Source: Clostridiales bacterium
GTDB lineage: Bacteria; Bacillota; Clostridia; Christensenellales; Pumilibacteraceae
Length of the DNA: 5,539 bases
Direction: 5' to 3'
Assembly (NCBI GenBank): GCA_014799665.1
Contig: JAAVHP010000015.1
Span: forward strand, 1-5,539
Translations under genes and position numbers: made by a program
Notes under the pieces: model-generated
Databases searched by the model: none
What the model was told of the DNA's origin: nothing
What the model saw: the letters and a program-made list of their open reading frames with translations, nothing else
In this document: positions 1 through 5,539 of the stretch, one piece after another
Position numbering within the stretch: the first letter of the stretch is position 1
Layout: each line of letters opens with the position of its first letter

Positions 1-174
1 AAGCGTTTACTCGACGCTCTTTCTTGACGATTAGAAACTTCGCAACTTTCAGGTATAGTCAAGAATGTAGCAAACAGTAGATGCCTTGTGGATATGTTTA
101 TATCGCTAATATCAAGCACGGGAGTGTTTGTTTTTGGCGTATCTATACATATTCTGCGTGAGGCTTCTGCAGGT

Positions 175-229
175 TTGCTCGTTCAACTATACCGGGCAAT
201 GCGAAGGCCTCTAATCGTGGAACGAGCAA
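175..229. repeat. 10-bp perfect inverted repeat, 35-nt spacer
   Basis: TTGCTCGTTC at 175-184 is the exact reverse complement of GAACGAGCAA at 220-229. The right arm shares bases 224-227 with the 5' arm of the hairpin that precedes the T tract, so the two RNA folds would exclude each other. A second, imperfect pair, GAGGCTTC at 160-167 and GAAGGCCTC at 203-211, interleaves with it. It could be an RNA switch, a protein-binding site or a recombination site. Its function is unknown, and a chance 10-bp pair is possible. Confidence 0.5.
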
Positions 230-255
230 CAGTACGGCTCTCACGCTTTTTTTTT
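216..255 (+). terminator. Possible weak intrinsic terminator or attenuator
   Basis: CGTG (216-219) can pair with CACG (242-245), and GAGC (224-227) with GCTC (237-240) around a 9-nt loop. An internal loop (GAAC against T) separates the two stems. One C and then nine T residues (247-255) follow. The form is that of a Rho-independent terminator with a poor stem. It would end an upstream transcript, or act as an attenuator 44 nt before the first start codon. Confidence 0.3.
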
Positions 256-299
256 CAACCTAAAGCCAATGAGATGAGCCCGGCGGCACTGAATTATTC

Positions 300-1400
300 A
301 TGGCACATGAATCCTCTAAGCCATTGTTTTCCAAGACATGGTGGATAGTATTCTGTATTGCAATTTTGGCTATAGTAATGGTAACTATCGCGCTCGTTGA
401 TAGTCGGGATCTTCCGGTAACAATTATCGGAGCCGTTTTAGGCGTGATTATGACTGTATTTGCATCTTTCATACTATTGAAAGGACAATCTGAACAACAG
501 GCGGATTTAGATGAGAAGCAGATCAAACTGCAAGCTGAATTGGCAGAGAAGCAGACTAAGCTACAGCAGGTCCTTCAACAGCAACTCGTGGAGTCGCAAC
601 ATGCTATTGAAAGGAAAGAGCGTCGGGATTCAACTGTTTTTATAGAGAAACTATCCACATATAATAACTTCCTTTCTGCATTGTCCGACTATGTTATAGA
701 AAATTCTGAAGAAAATAAGAAGGCTTTGATTTTTCATACGATGGCTATCCAAATGCATGCCGATCCAGGAGTTGTGCAATCATTTATTGATAATGTCATT
801 GAGGTAATAAGAACCACCGGGAATGGAGATAAAACCGAGATTGCAAAGTTGATAGAAGCTCTTAACCGAATCAGTGGCATTTTCCGTAGTGAACTTTATC
901 CCTCATGCACTGCTGATAATAATACTCTTAAACTTGATACATTCATTGATGCAATAGCCGGAAGTCAGGTGGAACCTACAGCAGAGCAAAAGGAGAAAGA
1001 GACTGAGGAGGAACAGAAAGAAGATGAAGAGGCAGTTAGTAGTTCCAATATTCAAGCTTGGGATGCGAAAATCAAGGAACTTGCTTCACGGGGTTGGACT
1101 TTGAAGAATGGCAACGACTCCTTCACAATCACATCAGACACTAAGCCTGTTCAGATTTCTGTATATCGTAAGAAGGGTAAATATGTTGTTGAAGCGACTA
1201 AAGGTGATGACACTGAGTTTTCTCAACAGCTCAAGGACAATTATGGCGGGGCACGCCGCTACGGCACTTGGTGGCGTGAGCTGCCCATATCAAATTATGG
1301 TGTAAAGCAGGATACTCTCCTTTTGCAACTTCCTATCAATGATCGCGCCCGCGCTTCGGTAATCAAATGGATTGACAAACTACTTAACAATTTTGACTGA
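300..1400 (+). CDS. Two-TM coiled-coil membrane protein of unknown function
   Basis: I do not recognise a named family for this 366-residue protein. Two hydrophobic segments (about 14-33 and 38-60) form a short membrane hairpin with few residues between them. A Gln/Glu/Lys-rich coiled coil follows (about 63-110), then a helical region (111-220), a strongly acidic linker (228-246), and a compact C-terminal domain (250-366). That last domain has conspicuous Trp residues (W254, W266, W324, W325, W357) and alternating strand-like stretches. The architecture recalls Bacteroidota proteins with a TM anchor, a coiled coil and a variable soluble C-terminal domain, but that is recollection rather than a match. 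ATG at 300 is the first start after an in-frame TGA at 270-272. No Shine-Dalgarno sequence is visible, as is usual in Bacteroidota. The next gene begins one base after the stop, which suggests co-expression. Confidence 0.85.
   Translation: MAHESSKPLFSKTWWIVFCIAILAIVMVTIALVDSRDLPVTIIGAVLGVIMTVFASFILLKGQSEQQADLDEKQIKLQAELAEKQTKLQQVLQQQLVESQHAIERKERRDSTVFIEKLSTYNNFLSALSDYVIENSEENKKALIFHTMAIQMHADPGVVQSFIDNVIEVIRTTGNGDKTEIAKLIEALNRISGIFRSELYPSCTADNNTLKLDTFIDAIAGSQVEPTAEQKEKETEEEQKEDEEAVSSSNIQAWDAKIKELASRGWTLKNGNDSFTITSDTKPVQISVYRKKGKYVVEATKGDDTEFSQQLKDNYGGARRYGTWWRELPISNYGVKQDTLLLQLPINDRARASVIKWIDKLLNNFD
513..578 (+). repeat. Two 33-nt (11-residue) coiled-coil repeat units
   Basis: GAGAAGCAGA occurs at 513-522 and again at 546-555, exactly 33 nt apart. 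The protein reads EKQIKLQAELA then EKQTKLQQVLQ (residues 72-82 and 83-93). An 11-residue period is a hendecad, typical of straight or slightly right-handed coiled coils rather than the seven-residue heptad. Flanking residues 61-71 and 94-104 fit the same period more loosely. Confidence 0.6.
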
Positions 1401-1401
1401 T

Positions 1402-2613
1402 ATGGGACTTCTTGACAATATAGCAAAGAAAGCAAAGGAAACTGCTGCGGCAGCTTCCAAGGCATATGATGATGCCGCTAAATCCATAAAAGAAAAAACA
1501 ATTGGAGAATTGGTTGATTCGGCAATAGATGCCGGATCAAAAGCTATTTCCAACACATCTGATTTTGTCTCAACCAAGACATCGGAAATAAAGACCAATG
1601 TAGAGAATCTCACTATGGAGGACGTTGGCAATTATGCTAAGGATATGGGAAAACTTGTATCCGGCGTAACCGCCTACGAGAATCGGAAGGCTGCAAATGA
1701 AAAGAAAGAGAAAGCAGATAAAATCATGGAAGAAACTACTCGACAAATAGAGCATGTACGCTTTCTCGCCAATACTCGATTGGAGACATTTGGGCGCGTT
1801 CGTTGTGAGATCCTTAAAACCACGGTTGGACGCTTCATAAAAATTGTCGAATCACTCAATAACTCCGTCAAGGAGAAAGTGTATGAACTGTCCTCCTCTC
1901 TGTCTTTGGGAGAATCTGACTTCAAGGAACTTGAGAGTGTGGAAATGAATGGCTCCAATCTGCTGGCCACAGCAACTGCCGGGGGTAGTATTGCAGCAGC
2001 TGCTTTAGCGGGCGTTCCGGCTGCTGTCAATGCATCAGTCGCAGCTCTCTGTTCAGCAAGTACCGGCACTGCAATAAGCCAATTGTCTGGAGCTGCTGCG
2101 CGACAGGCAACTCTTGCATGGCTTGGAGGAGGTTCAGTAGCTGCCGGAGGTGGTGGTGTTGCTGCGGGTACAACTGTTTTAGCCGGCATTACTTGGGCAG
2201 CTACTGGAATATTTGCACTTGCCTCAGTTGGCATTGTTGCCGGGAAGATATACTCACAGAAACATACTGATGCAGAAAAGTATCTTGCAGATGTTGAAAC
2301 GTGGCAGGCGAAGTCTTTGGCTGCCTCTGAGATAATGAAGGGAGTGGTAATGAGGAGTGATGAATTACTATCAGTCACCTCCAGACTTGAAGGACGTATA
2401 ATTCCTGCGTTGGATGAATTGGAAGTCATAGTTCCAATTTTCTCTCCCCTTAATCCTGAACATGCAAAGACATTCCAGCGTGCGGCTATCCTTGTGAAAT
2501 CAATGAGTGAACTGGCACAAACACCTTTGCTTGATGAAAACGGAAATCTCAACAAGCAGTCACTCATTATGGTTGATAAGACTCAAAAAATCCTAAACCA
2601 TCAGTTAGCATGA
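1402..2613 (+). CDS. Helical protein with Ala/Gly-rich hydrophobic core
   Basis: A 403-residue protein of unknown function. Residues 1-110 are amphipathic and helix-forming, rich in Ala, Lys, Glu and Ser, like apolipoprotein- or LEA-type helices. Residues 95-182 are probably coiled coil. Residues 185-283 form a long hydrophobic stretch with a Gly-rich core (LGGGSVAAGGGGVAAG, 241-256) followed by a TM-like segment (263-282). The C-terminal 120 residues are again soluble helices. An amphipathic-hydrophobic-amphipathic layout is known from alpha-helical pore-forming and membrane-remodelling proteins, and the Gly-rich motif feels familiar from bacterial hypothetical proteins; neither establishes a function. 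There is no signal peptide. I chose ATG at 1402 over an in-frame TTG at 1372, because the TTG would overlap the previous gene by 29 nt and add ten unremarkable residues. The stop overlaps the next start as ATGA. Confidence 0.85.
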   Translation: MGLLDNIAKKAKETAAAASKAYDDAAKSIKEKTIGELVDSAIDAGSKAISNTSDFVSTKTSEIKTNVENLTMEDVGNYAKDMGKLVSGVTAYENRKAANEKKEKADKIMEETTRQIEHVRFLANTRLETFGRVRCEILKTTVGRFIKIVESLNNSVKEKVYELSSSLSLGESDFKELESVEMNGSNLLATATAGGSIAAAALAGVPAAVNASVAALCSASTGTAISQLSGAAARQATLAWLGGGSVAAGGGGVAAGTTVLAGITWAATGIFALASVGIVAGKIYSQKHTDAEKYLADVETWQAKSLAASEIMKGVVMRSDELLSVTSRLEGRIIPALDELEVIVPIFSPLNPEHAKTFQRAAILVKSMSELAQTPLLDENGNLNKQSLIMVDKTQKILNHQLA

Positions 2614-3251
2614 AATTAGACTTCAAGAAGATTCAGGAACTGGCATCTCAAGTGCCTGACATCATATCAAAAGGGCAGCAGGTTATTGGAACTGTGCAAA
2701 CAGTTGTCGAAACTTTCCGCGTTAAAGATTCTACATCAAAAACAGCTTTATTGGAAGACTCAAAAACTCAGTCAGAAGATAAGGGGGAAGATAGTGTATT
2801 GCAAGATGAGGAGGGTGTGGAATCTGAATATAAAGAATCAGAAGGCATTGATCTTGCAATAGCAGGAGTGGGATATTTGAAAGTCCCCGGAGATGTTACG
2901 GCTATGATAGGAAAAATGGCTCGTCAGGCTAATGAGACAATGCGCTTTTGTGAGGAGCAAAAAACTATAAGAGCTGAAATTCGTGCTAATGCCACTGTCG
3001 AAATTACAAAAATCAACGCAATGGCTGACATGGTGCGTGATTATCTCAAACGATCTTTTGATGAAAGAGCCGGATTGTTTGATAATTATTTCTCGGTGCT
3101 TGACAAAGCCTTGGGAAACGGTGACAACACATTAGTGGCTCAGACACTTCAATCCATTAACTCTCTTGCAGCTTCCAGTCCATTCAAGGATCTTGCGGAC
3201 ATAGGTAAAGTTTCTACTATGCTCGCAGAAGGGGGCGAATGGGATATATAA
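2610..3251 (+). CDS. Helical protein with acidic linker, function unknown
   Basis: A 213-residue protein with no predicted TM segment or signal peptide. Residues 1-37 form an amphipathic helix. Residues 49-79 are an acidic, probably disordered linker. Residues 80-100 include a hydrophobic patch (IDLAIAGVGYLKVPGD). From about 108 to 195 there is a charged helical domain with the pattern CEEQ..IRAEI, then F(D)ER..LFD..FSVLDKAL, GDN.LVAQTLQSI and SPFKDL. This pattern looks like a widespread bacterial domain of unknown function in which a coiled coil leads into a small helical bundle; that resemblance is from memory and unnamed. The ATG overlaps the preceding TGA in ATGA, so translation is probably coupled and the products may be made in similar amounts. 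No catalytic motif is visible, which favours a structural or adaptor role. Confidence 0.85.
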   Translation: MKLDFKKIQELASQVPDIISKGQQVIGTVQTVVETFRVKDSTSKTALLEDSKTQSEDKGEDSVLQDEEGVESEYKESEGIDLAIAGVGYLKVPGDVTAMIGKMARQANETMRFCEEQKTIRAEIRANATVEITKINAMADMVRDYLKRSFDERAGLFDNYFSVLDKALGNGDNTLVAQTLQSINSLAASSPFKDLADIGKVSTMLAEGGEWDI

Positions 3252-3285
3252 TCTAAATGAATCAACAGCGTGTATAAAAGAGAAG

Positions 3286-3588
3286 ATGATATCAATCAAG
3301 AAAACTATAGAACGACTATCGGTTATAGAAGAAACACTCGATGATGTGGAATATAATCTTGAAAAGGCTTGTGATGATGTTCAACGACTAATAACGGATA
3401 TTGAAGATGAGTCTGACTTTGTGAAAATGACTAGGGCAGGGGTATTAAGGGGCGGTCGAAATTCTTTCGATAACCTCAAAAAAGCATTGGATGAGATAAA
3501 GGATAACAGTCTCTACAAACTCATCGAAGCCATACTCTTGACGGAACTCGCGCTGAAGTCATACCGTGAAAAGATGGAACTTGATTGA
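3286..3588 (+). CDS. Small all-helical protein, function unknown
   Basis: A 100-residue acidic protein predicted to be almost entirely helical. Residues 1-45 have a coiled-coil look (IERLSVIEETLDDVEYNL). A short break with R51, R55, G56, G57 and R58 follows, then two more helices (about 60-97), the second rich in Leu and Ile. It has no signal peptide, no TM segment and no motif I recognise. The start ATG at 3286 lies 34 nt after the preceding stop and follows a purine-rich stretch (AAAAGAGAAG) that could help ribosome binding. The stop at 3586-3588 lies against the channel gene. Its position suggests a cytoplasmic partner or regulator of the channel or of the upstream coiled-coil proteins, but that is only inference from context. 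Confidence 0.75.
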   Translation: MISIKKTIERLSVIEETLDDVEYNLEKACDDVQRLITDIEDESDFVKMTRAGVLRGGRNSFDNLKKALDEIKDNSLYKLIEAILLTELALKSYREKMELD

Positions 3589-3632
3589 CATGCCGCATAT
3601 CAAATCAAGTACTTTCCTACATTCCTACACCT

Positions 3633-4406
3633 ATGCAGACATCCGACCTTAGGTATAAGTTAGCCCAAATAATCAATGCCGACCGTGGTGAATCTCGCGT
3701 CAGTAGAATTTACGACTATTGTATGGGAGCTACGATTGTGCTCAGCCTTGTGCCGCTGATGTTTCTTGGCGGTAGCAACTGGTGGCTCGACTGCTTATCC
3801 TGGGTTACAGTGGTTGTGTTCCTGCTGGATTTCATTGCCAGGTGCTACGTATCACCGGTTGACAAGTACAAGATCGGACGCCCTTGGTGGCGTCGGTACC
3901 CTTTTTCGTTCATGGGAATGGTGGACTTTCTGTCTATACTACCTATCTTCGGAATGGTTAGTCACAAATTCTCGCTCTTCAAGCTCTTCCGGCTGGTAAG
4001 AATAGTGGCCTTGATAAAACTCACAAGATATTCCACAAAGGACGATATGCTACTGCGGGTATTTCAGAGTAACAAGAATGTACTCAAAACCATCGGCATC
4101 TTTATTTTTCTCTATATCCTCATTTCGGCGTTGCTGATCTATAATGTTGAGCCTCACATTAATCCATCAACAGGTCAGGAAACCTTCTCCACTTTCTTCG
4201 ATGCCGTGTACTGGTCTGTAGTAACACTTACAACTGTAGGTTACGGTGACATCTATCCAATTACCATTTTGGGTAAAATCATATCCATCTGCTCCATGAT
4301 TTTCGGAATAGGAATAATAGCCACAGTGTCAAGCGTCATTACATCCGGACTTATTGAGGAGATAAAAAAGCATACAGGAACCGACGAAACTAACAAAATT
4401 TCTTAA
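3633..4406 (+). CDS. Voltage-gated-type potassium channel, six TM
   Basis: A 257-residue ion transporter family K+ channel of the inner membrane, expected to act as a tetramer. S1 is at about 27-46 and S2 at 50-70 with acidic D66. S3 is at 91-109 with the DFLSILP motif (D98). S4 is at 113-133 with basic residues every third position (K117, R120, R123, K129, R132; position 126 is Ala). S5 is at 150-170, the pore helix at 184-200, the filter TVGYGD at 201-206 (bases 4233-4250) and S6 at 211-239. The filter predicts K+ selectivity, and the S4 charges predict voltage sensing. The length fits bacterial Kv channels without a large cytoplasmic ligand domain; only a short polar tail follows S6. An in-frame TTG at 3585 overlaps the previous stop as TTGA and has a GGA 6 nt upstream, so a start 16 residues earlier is possible. 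ATG at 3633 is preferred for its better match to channel N-termini. Confidence 0.93.
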   Translation: MQTSDLRYKLAQIINADRGESRVSRIYDYCMGATIVLSLVPLMFLGGSNWWLDCLSWVTVVVFLLDFIARCYVSPVDKYKIGRPWWRRYPFSFMGMVDFLSILPIFGMVSHKFSLFKLFRLVRIVALIKLTRYSTKDDMLLRVFQSNKNVLKTIGIFIFLYILISALLIYNVEPHINPSTGQETFSTFFDAVYWSVVTLTTVGYGDIYPITILGKIISICSMIFGIGIIATVSSVITSGLIEEIKKHTGTDETNKIS

Positions 4407-4436
4407 CAAATCATAGAACTTAATAAATTCAACAGC

Positions 4437-4637
4437 ATGGCAAAAGTAACAATTAAAGGAGTGTATCAGATGAATGGTCCGAAGCCGTTCACTCGCACAA
4501 TCGAATGTTCTTCATCAGAAACCGGATACTATTCCCAATTGATGGGAAATAAATCCAAACAGGCTCAGTGGATTCAAGCCAATTTCCCCGGTGCCGACAC
4601 CAGCCGTGGCTTTTCTATGGCTGTAAACATCAAATAA
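4437..4637 (+). CDS. Small 66-residue protein of unknown function
   Basis: A short protein with no signal peptide, TM segment or cysteine pair. It opens with a strand-like stretch (KVTIKGVYQM), has a polar centre with paired aromatics (GYYSQLMG, residues 30-37), then a helix containing QWIQANFPG (43-51), and ends in another strand-like stretch (FSMAVNIK). This beta-alpha-beta-like order suggests a small folded domain rather than a spurious frame. Reading frame, ATG start and spacing (30 nt after the channel stop, 8 nt before the next start) support a real gene. I recognise no family. It may be a small adaptor co-expressed with the channel or with the lipoprotein gene; neither role is shown by the sequence. 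Confidence 0.75.
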   Translation: MAKVTIKGVYQMNGPKPFTRTIECSSSETGYYSQLMGNKSKQAQWIQANFPGADTSRGFSMAVNIK

Positions 4638-4645
4638 ACGATAAT

Positions 4646-5230
4646 ATGAAATTCAAATTATTAACTATGTGTGCGTTGGCGGCGTTGCTGTCATCGTGTG
4701 CGAAAAACGACAACAAGGAACTCTATCAGGAGATCAAATCGGTTGACAAGATGGTGTTCGCATCCATGGCAATAACCAAGACCGCAAAAATGGAAAGTTC
4801 CGATTGGTACACGATGGGTAAGAGAATAGCGGTCTATTCCTATGACTCATATATGCGTGCTTATGTGGATCTTTCAGCATTGCAGATGGACGACCTCGTT
4901 TTTGATGAGGATGCAAAGACCGTTAAGGTAACATTGCCTCCGGTAATGACTGAAATCACAGGCCGCGATATGGAGATGCGCAAAGAGTATGAGAATATCG
5001 GAATGATGAGGTCAGACCTTGACTCAAAGGAGCGGGCTGAAATCAAGGAGAAGGCGAATGCCTCATTCAAAACTGAGGTCGAGGAAAACCCCATGTTCAA
5101 GCAACAGCTGACAGACGCGGCCAAGAGAAAAGCCCGTAAATACTTCGAGACTATCTTCGAAGCTAACGGATATACAGCAAGTATCGATTTCAAACCCTCA
5201 TCAAACCCAGACAGTCATGATAAAGAATAA
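4646..5230 (+). CDS. DUF4230-like lipoprotein
   Basis: A 194-residue predicted lipoprotein. Residues 1-17 form a signal peptide ending in a lipobox (L15-S16-S17-C18), so Cys18 would be lipidated and the mature protein anchored in the envelope. The mature part resembles DUF4230, a family of unknown function: an early strand region (KMVFASMAITKTAKM, 35-49), GKRIAVYSYDSYMRAYVDLSAL (58-79), a KTVKVTLPPV strand (91-100), a charged helical region (107-170) and a short C-terminal strand (YTASIDFKP). After Cys18 there is no clear run of acidic residues that would mark surface export. ATG at 4646 is chosen over an earlier in-frame ATG at 4568, because only it begins the signal peptide and the longer form would overlap the previous gene by 70 nt. 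The last 14 nt overlap the next gene, which appears to be a paralogue. Confidence 0.9.
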   Translation: MKFKLLTMCALAALLSSCAKNDNKELYQEIKSVDKMVFASMAITKTAKMESSDWYTMGKRIAVYSYDSYMRAYVDLSALQMDDLVFDEDAKTVKVTLPPVMTEITGRDMEMRKEYENIGMMRSDLDSKERAEIKEKANASFKTEVEENPMFKQQLTDAAKRKARKYFETIFEANGYTASIDFKPSSNPDSHDKE

Positions 5231-5539
5231 GAAACTCATTCTGATTGCAGTCGTTGCAATTGCAGTTATAGCTATCGGCTTATATTTCTCTTTTGCCTCG
5301 CCAAAGAAATCCATAGATGTAAGCAAGGGTCAGATAAGCAAGGTCGAGACTATGGCACAATTGTGCGCCATTGACATCTACAGCGAAGTGCCTATTCTAG
5401 ACACAATCAACAATAAGGTTATGTTCGCCGTCCAGAAACAGAAGGGCAGCGTGTCGTTCGACCTTGAGAATATGCAGATGGACTCTGACGGTGATACGGT
5501 GAAAATTGTGCTTTCTCCGGAAATTGTTGACTTATATGA
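5217..5539 (+). CDS. DUF4230-like membrane-anchored protein, 3' end missing
   Basis: The reading frame is open for 107 codons and runs off the window. A positively charged start (MIKNKK) leads into one TM segment (about 7-26), then the segment NNKVMFAV..KGSVSFDLENMQMD....DTVKIVLSPEIVDLY (residues 65-107). This aligns by eye with the middle of the preceding lipoprotein: VDLSALQMDD against FDLENMQMDS, and KTVKVTLPPV against DTVKIVLSPE. It is therefore a probable tandem DUF4230 paralogue, anchored by an uncleaved TM helix or signal anchor instead of a lipid, since no lipobox Cys is present. The ATG at 5217 lies inside the last codons of the preceding gene, which points to coupled translation. 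About half or more of a typical domain would still follow. Confidence 0.85.
   Translation, partial: MIKNKKLILIAVVAIAVIAIGLYFSFASPKKSIDVSKGQISKVETMAQLCAIDIYSEVPILDTINNKVMFAVQKQKGSVSFDLENMQMDSDGDTVKIVLSPEIVDLY

Larger units (their letters stand above)
1..299. other. Non-coding leader region upstream of the cluster
   Basis: I see no gene I can support here. All three forward frames reach a stop early (TGA at 25-27, TAG at 32-34, TAG at 78-80), so at most the last few codons of an upstream gene could enter from the left; no family is recognisable in those residues. The rest holds a 10-bp inverted repeat, an interrupted hairpin with a T tract, and no convincing Bacteroidota promoter (TTTG near -33 with TAnnTTTG near -7). 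It is the natural place for the promoter and control signals of the downstream genes. Confidence 0.55.

Noticed and set aside
93..100. TATGTTTA as a Bacteroidota -7 promoter element (TAnnTTTG)
   Set aside because: It matches all but the last base, but no TTTG lies at the expected distance upstream. In AT-rich DNA this is weak, so I do not call a promoter.
127..136. TTTG pairs at 127-130 and 133-136 as a -33 element
   Set aside because: No TAnnTTTG follows about 20 nt downstream.
175..229. Invertible promoter or recombinase site at the 10-bp inverted repeat
   Set aside because: Known invertible promoters in Bacteroides usually have longer segments between repeats, there is no recombinase gene in the window, and a 35-nt segment holds no clear promoter.
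88..348. An 86-residue open frame in the leader, + strand
   Set aside because: It overlaps the better-supported first gene by 49 nt in another frame, begins with a rare TTG/GTG-type start context (the start is not ATG at 88), and its sequence has no consistent domain character past a short hydrophobic start.
1674..2567. Long 297-residue open frame on the minus strand
   Set aside because: It lies wholly opposite the Ala/Gly-rich gene; its Ala/Pro/Ser-rich content is the expected antisense shadow of GC-rich Ala and Gly codons, and there is no linked gene on that strand.
3766..3999. 77-residue open frame, + strand
   Set aside because: It lies inside the potassium channel gene in a different frame, across the S2 to S4 region.
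300..4406. Known defence system such as CBASS, Thoeris, Gabija or a toxin-antitoxin pair
   Set aside because: No cyclase, TIR, nuclease, ATPase or toxin motif is visible, so a named system cannot be supported.
4861..5193. 110-residue open frame on the minus strand
   Set aside because: It is antisense to the DUF4230-like lipoprotein gene, whose signal peptide and domain pattern are clear.
1..5539. CRISPR array, tRNA, rRNA, or insertion sequence
   Set aside because: No regularly spaced repeats, cloverleaf-like segments, rRNA-like stretches, transposase gene or terminal inverted repeats were seen on either strand.

Overview
The window reads as a compact, one-direction gene cluster from a gut-type Bacteroidales bacterium (Bacteroidota). 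The clues are the moderately AT-rich coding sequence, very short or negative gene spacing, weak or absent Shine-Dalgarno sequences, a Bacteroidota-style lipoprotein, and two proteins that resemble DUF4230, a family I associate with this phylum. The assignment is an inference; there is no marker gene such as rRNA in the window.

Layout, all on the + strand. Positions 1-299 hold no gene I can support. They contain a 10-bp perfect inverted repeat (175-184 / 220-229) and a weak interrupted hairpin ending in nine T residues (216-255). Next come four genes of unknown function that are rich in helix, coiled coil and membrane segments: a two-TM coiled-coil protein with a separate C-terminal domain (300-1400), a helical protein with an Ala/Gly-rich hydrophobic core (1402-2613), a helical protein with an acidic linker and a conserved-looking C-terminal domain (2610-3251), and a 100-residue helical protein (3286-3588). 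They are followed by a six-TM voltage-gated-type potassium channel with a TVGYGD filter (about 3633-4406), a 66-residue orphan protein (4437-4637), a DUF4230-like lipoprotein (4646-5230), and the first 107 codons of a second DUF4230-like, membrane-anchored protein (5217 to the window end).

The spacings (1 nt, a 4-nt overlap, 34 nt, 44 nt or a 4-nt overlap depending on the channel start, 30 nt, 8 nt, a 14-nt overlap) suggest one transcription unit, possibly two if the small genes from 4437 onward have their own promoter. Nearly every product is predicted to sit in, or lie against, the cell envelope, and no enzyme is evident. The most economical reading is an envelope-associated module in which a K+ channel is co-expressed with helical, membrane-interacting partner proteins. 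Whether it serves stress response, envelope homeostasis or phage defence cannot be decided from the sequence. Only the K+ channel (firm) and the DUF4230-like pair (fairly firm) have recognisable families.
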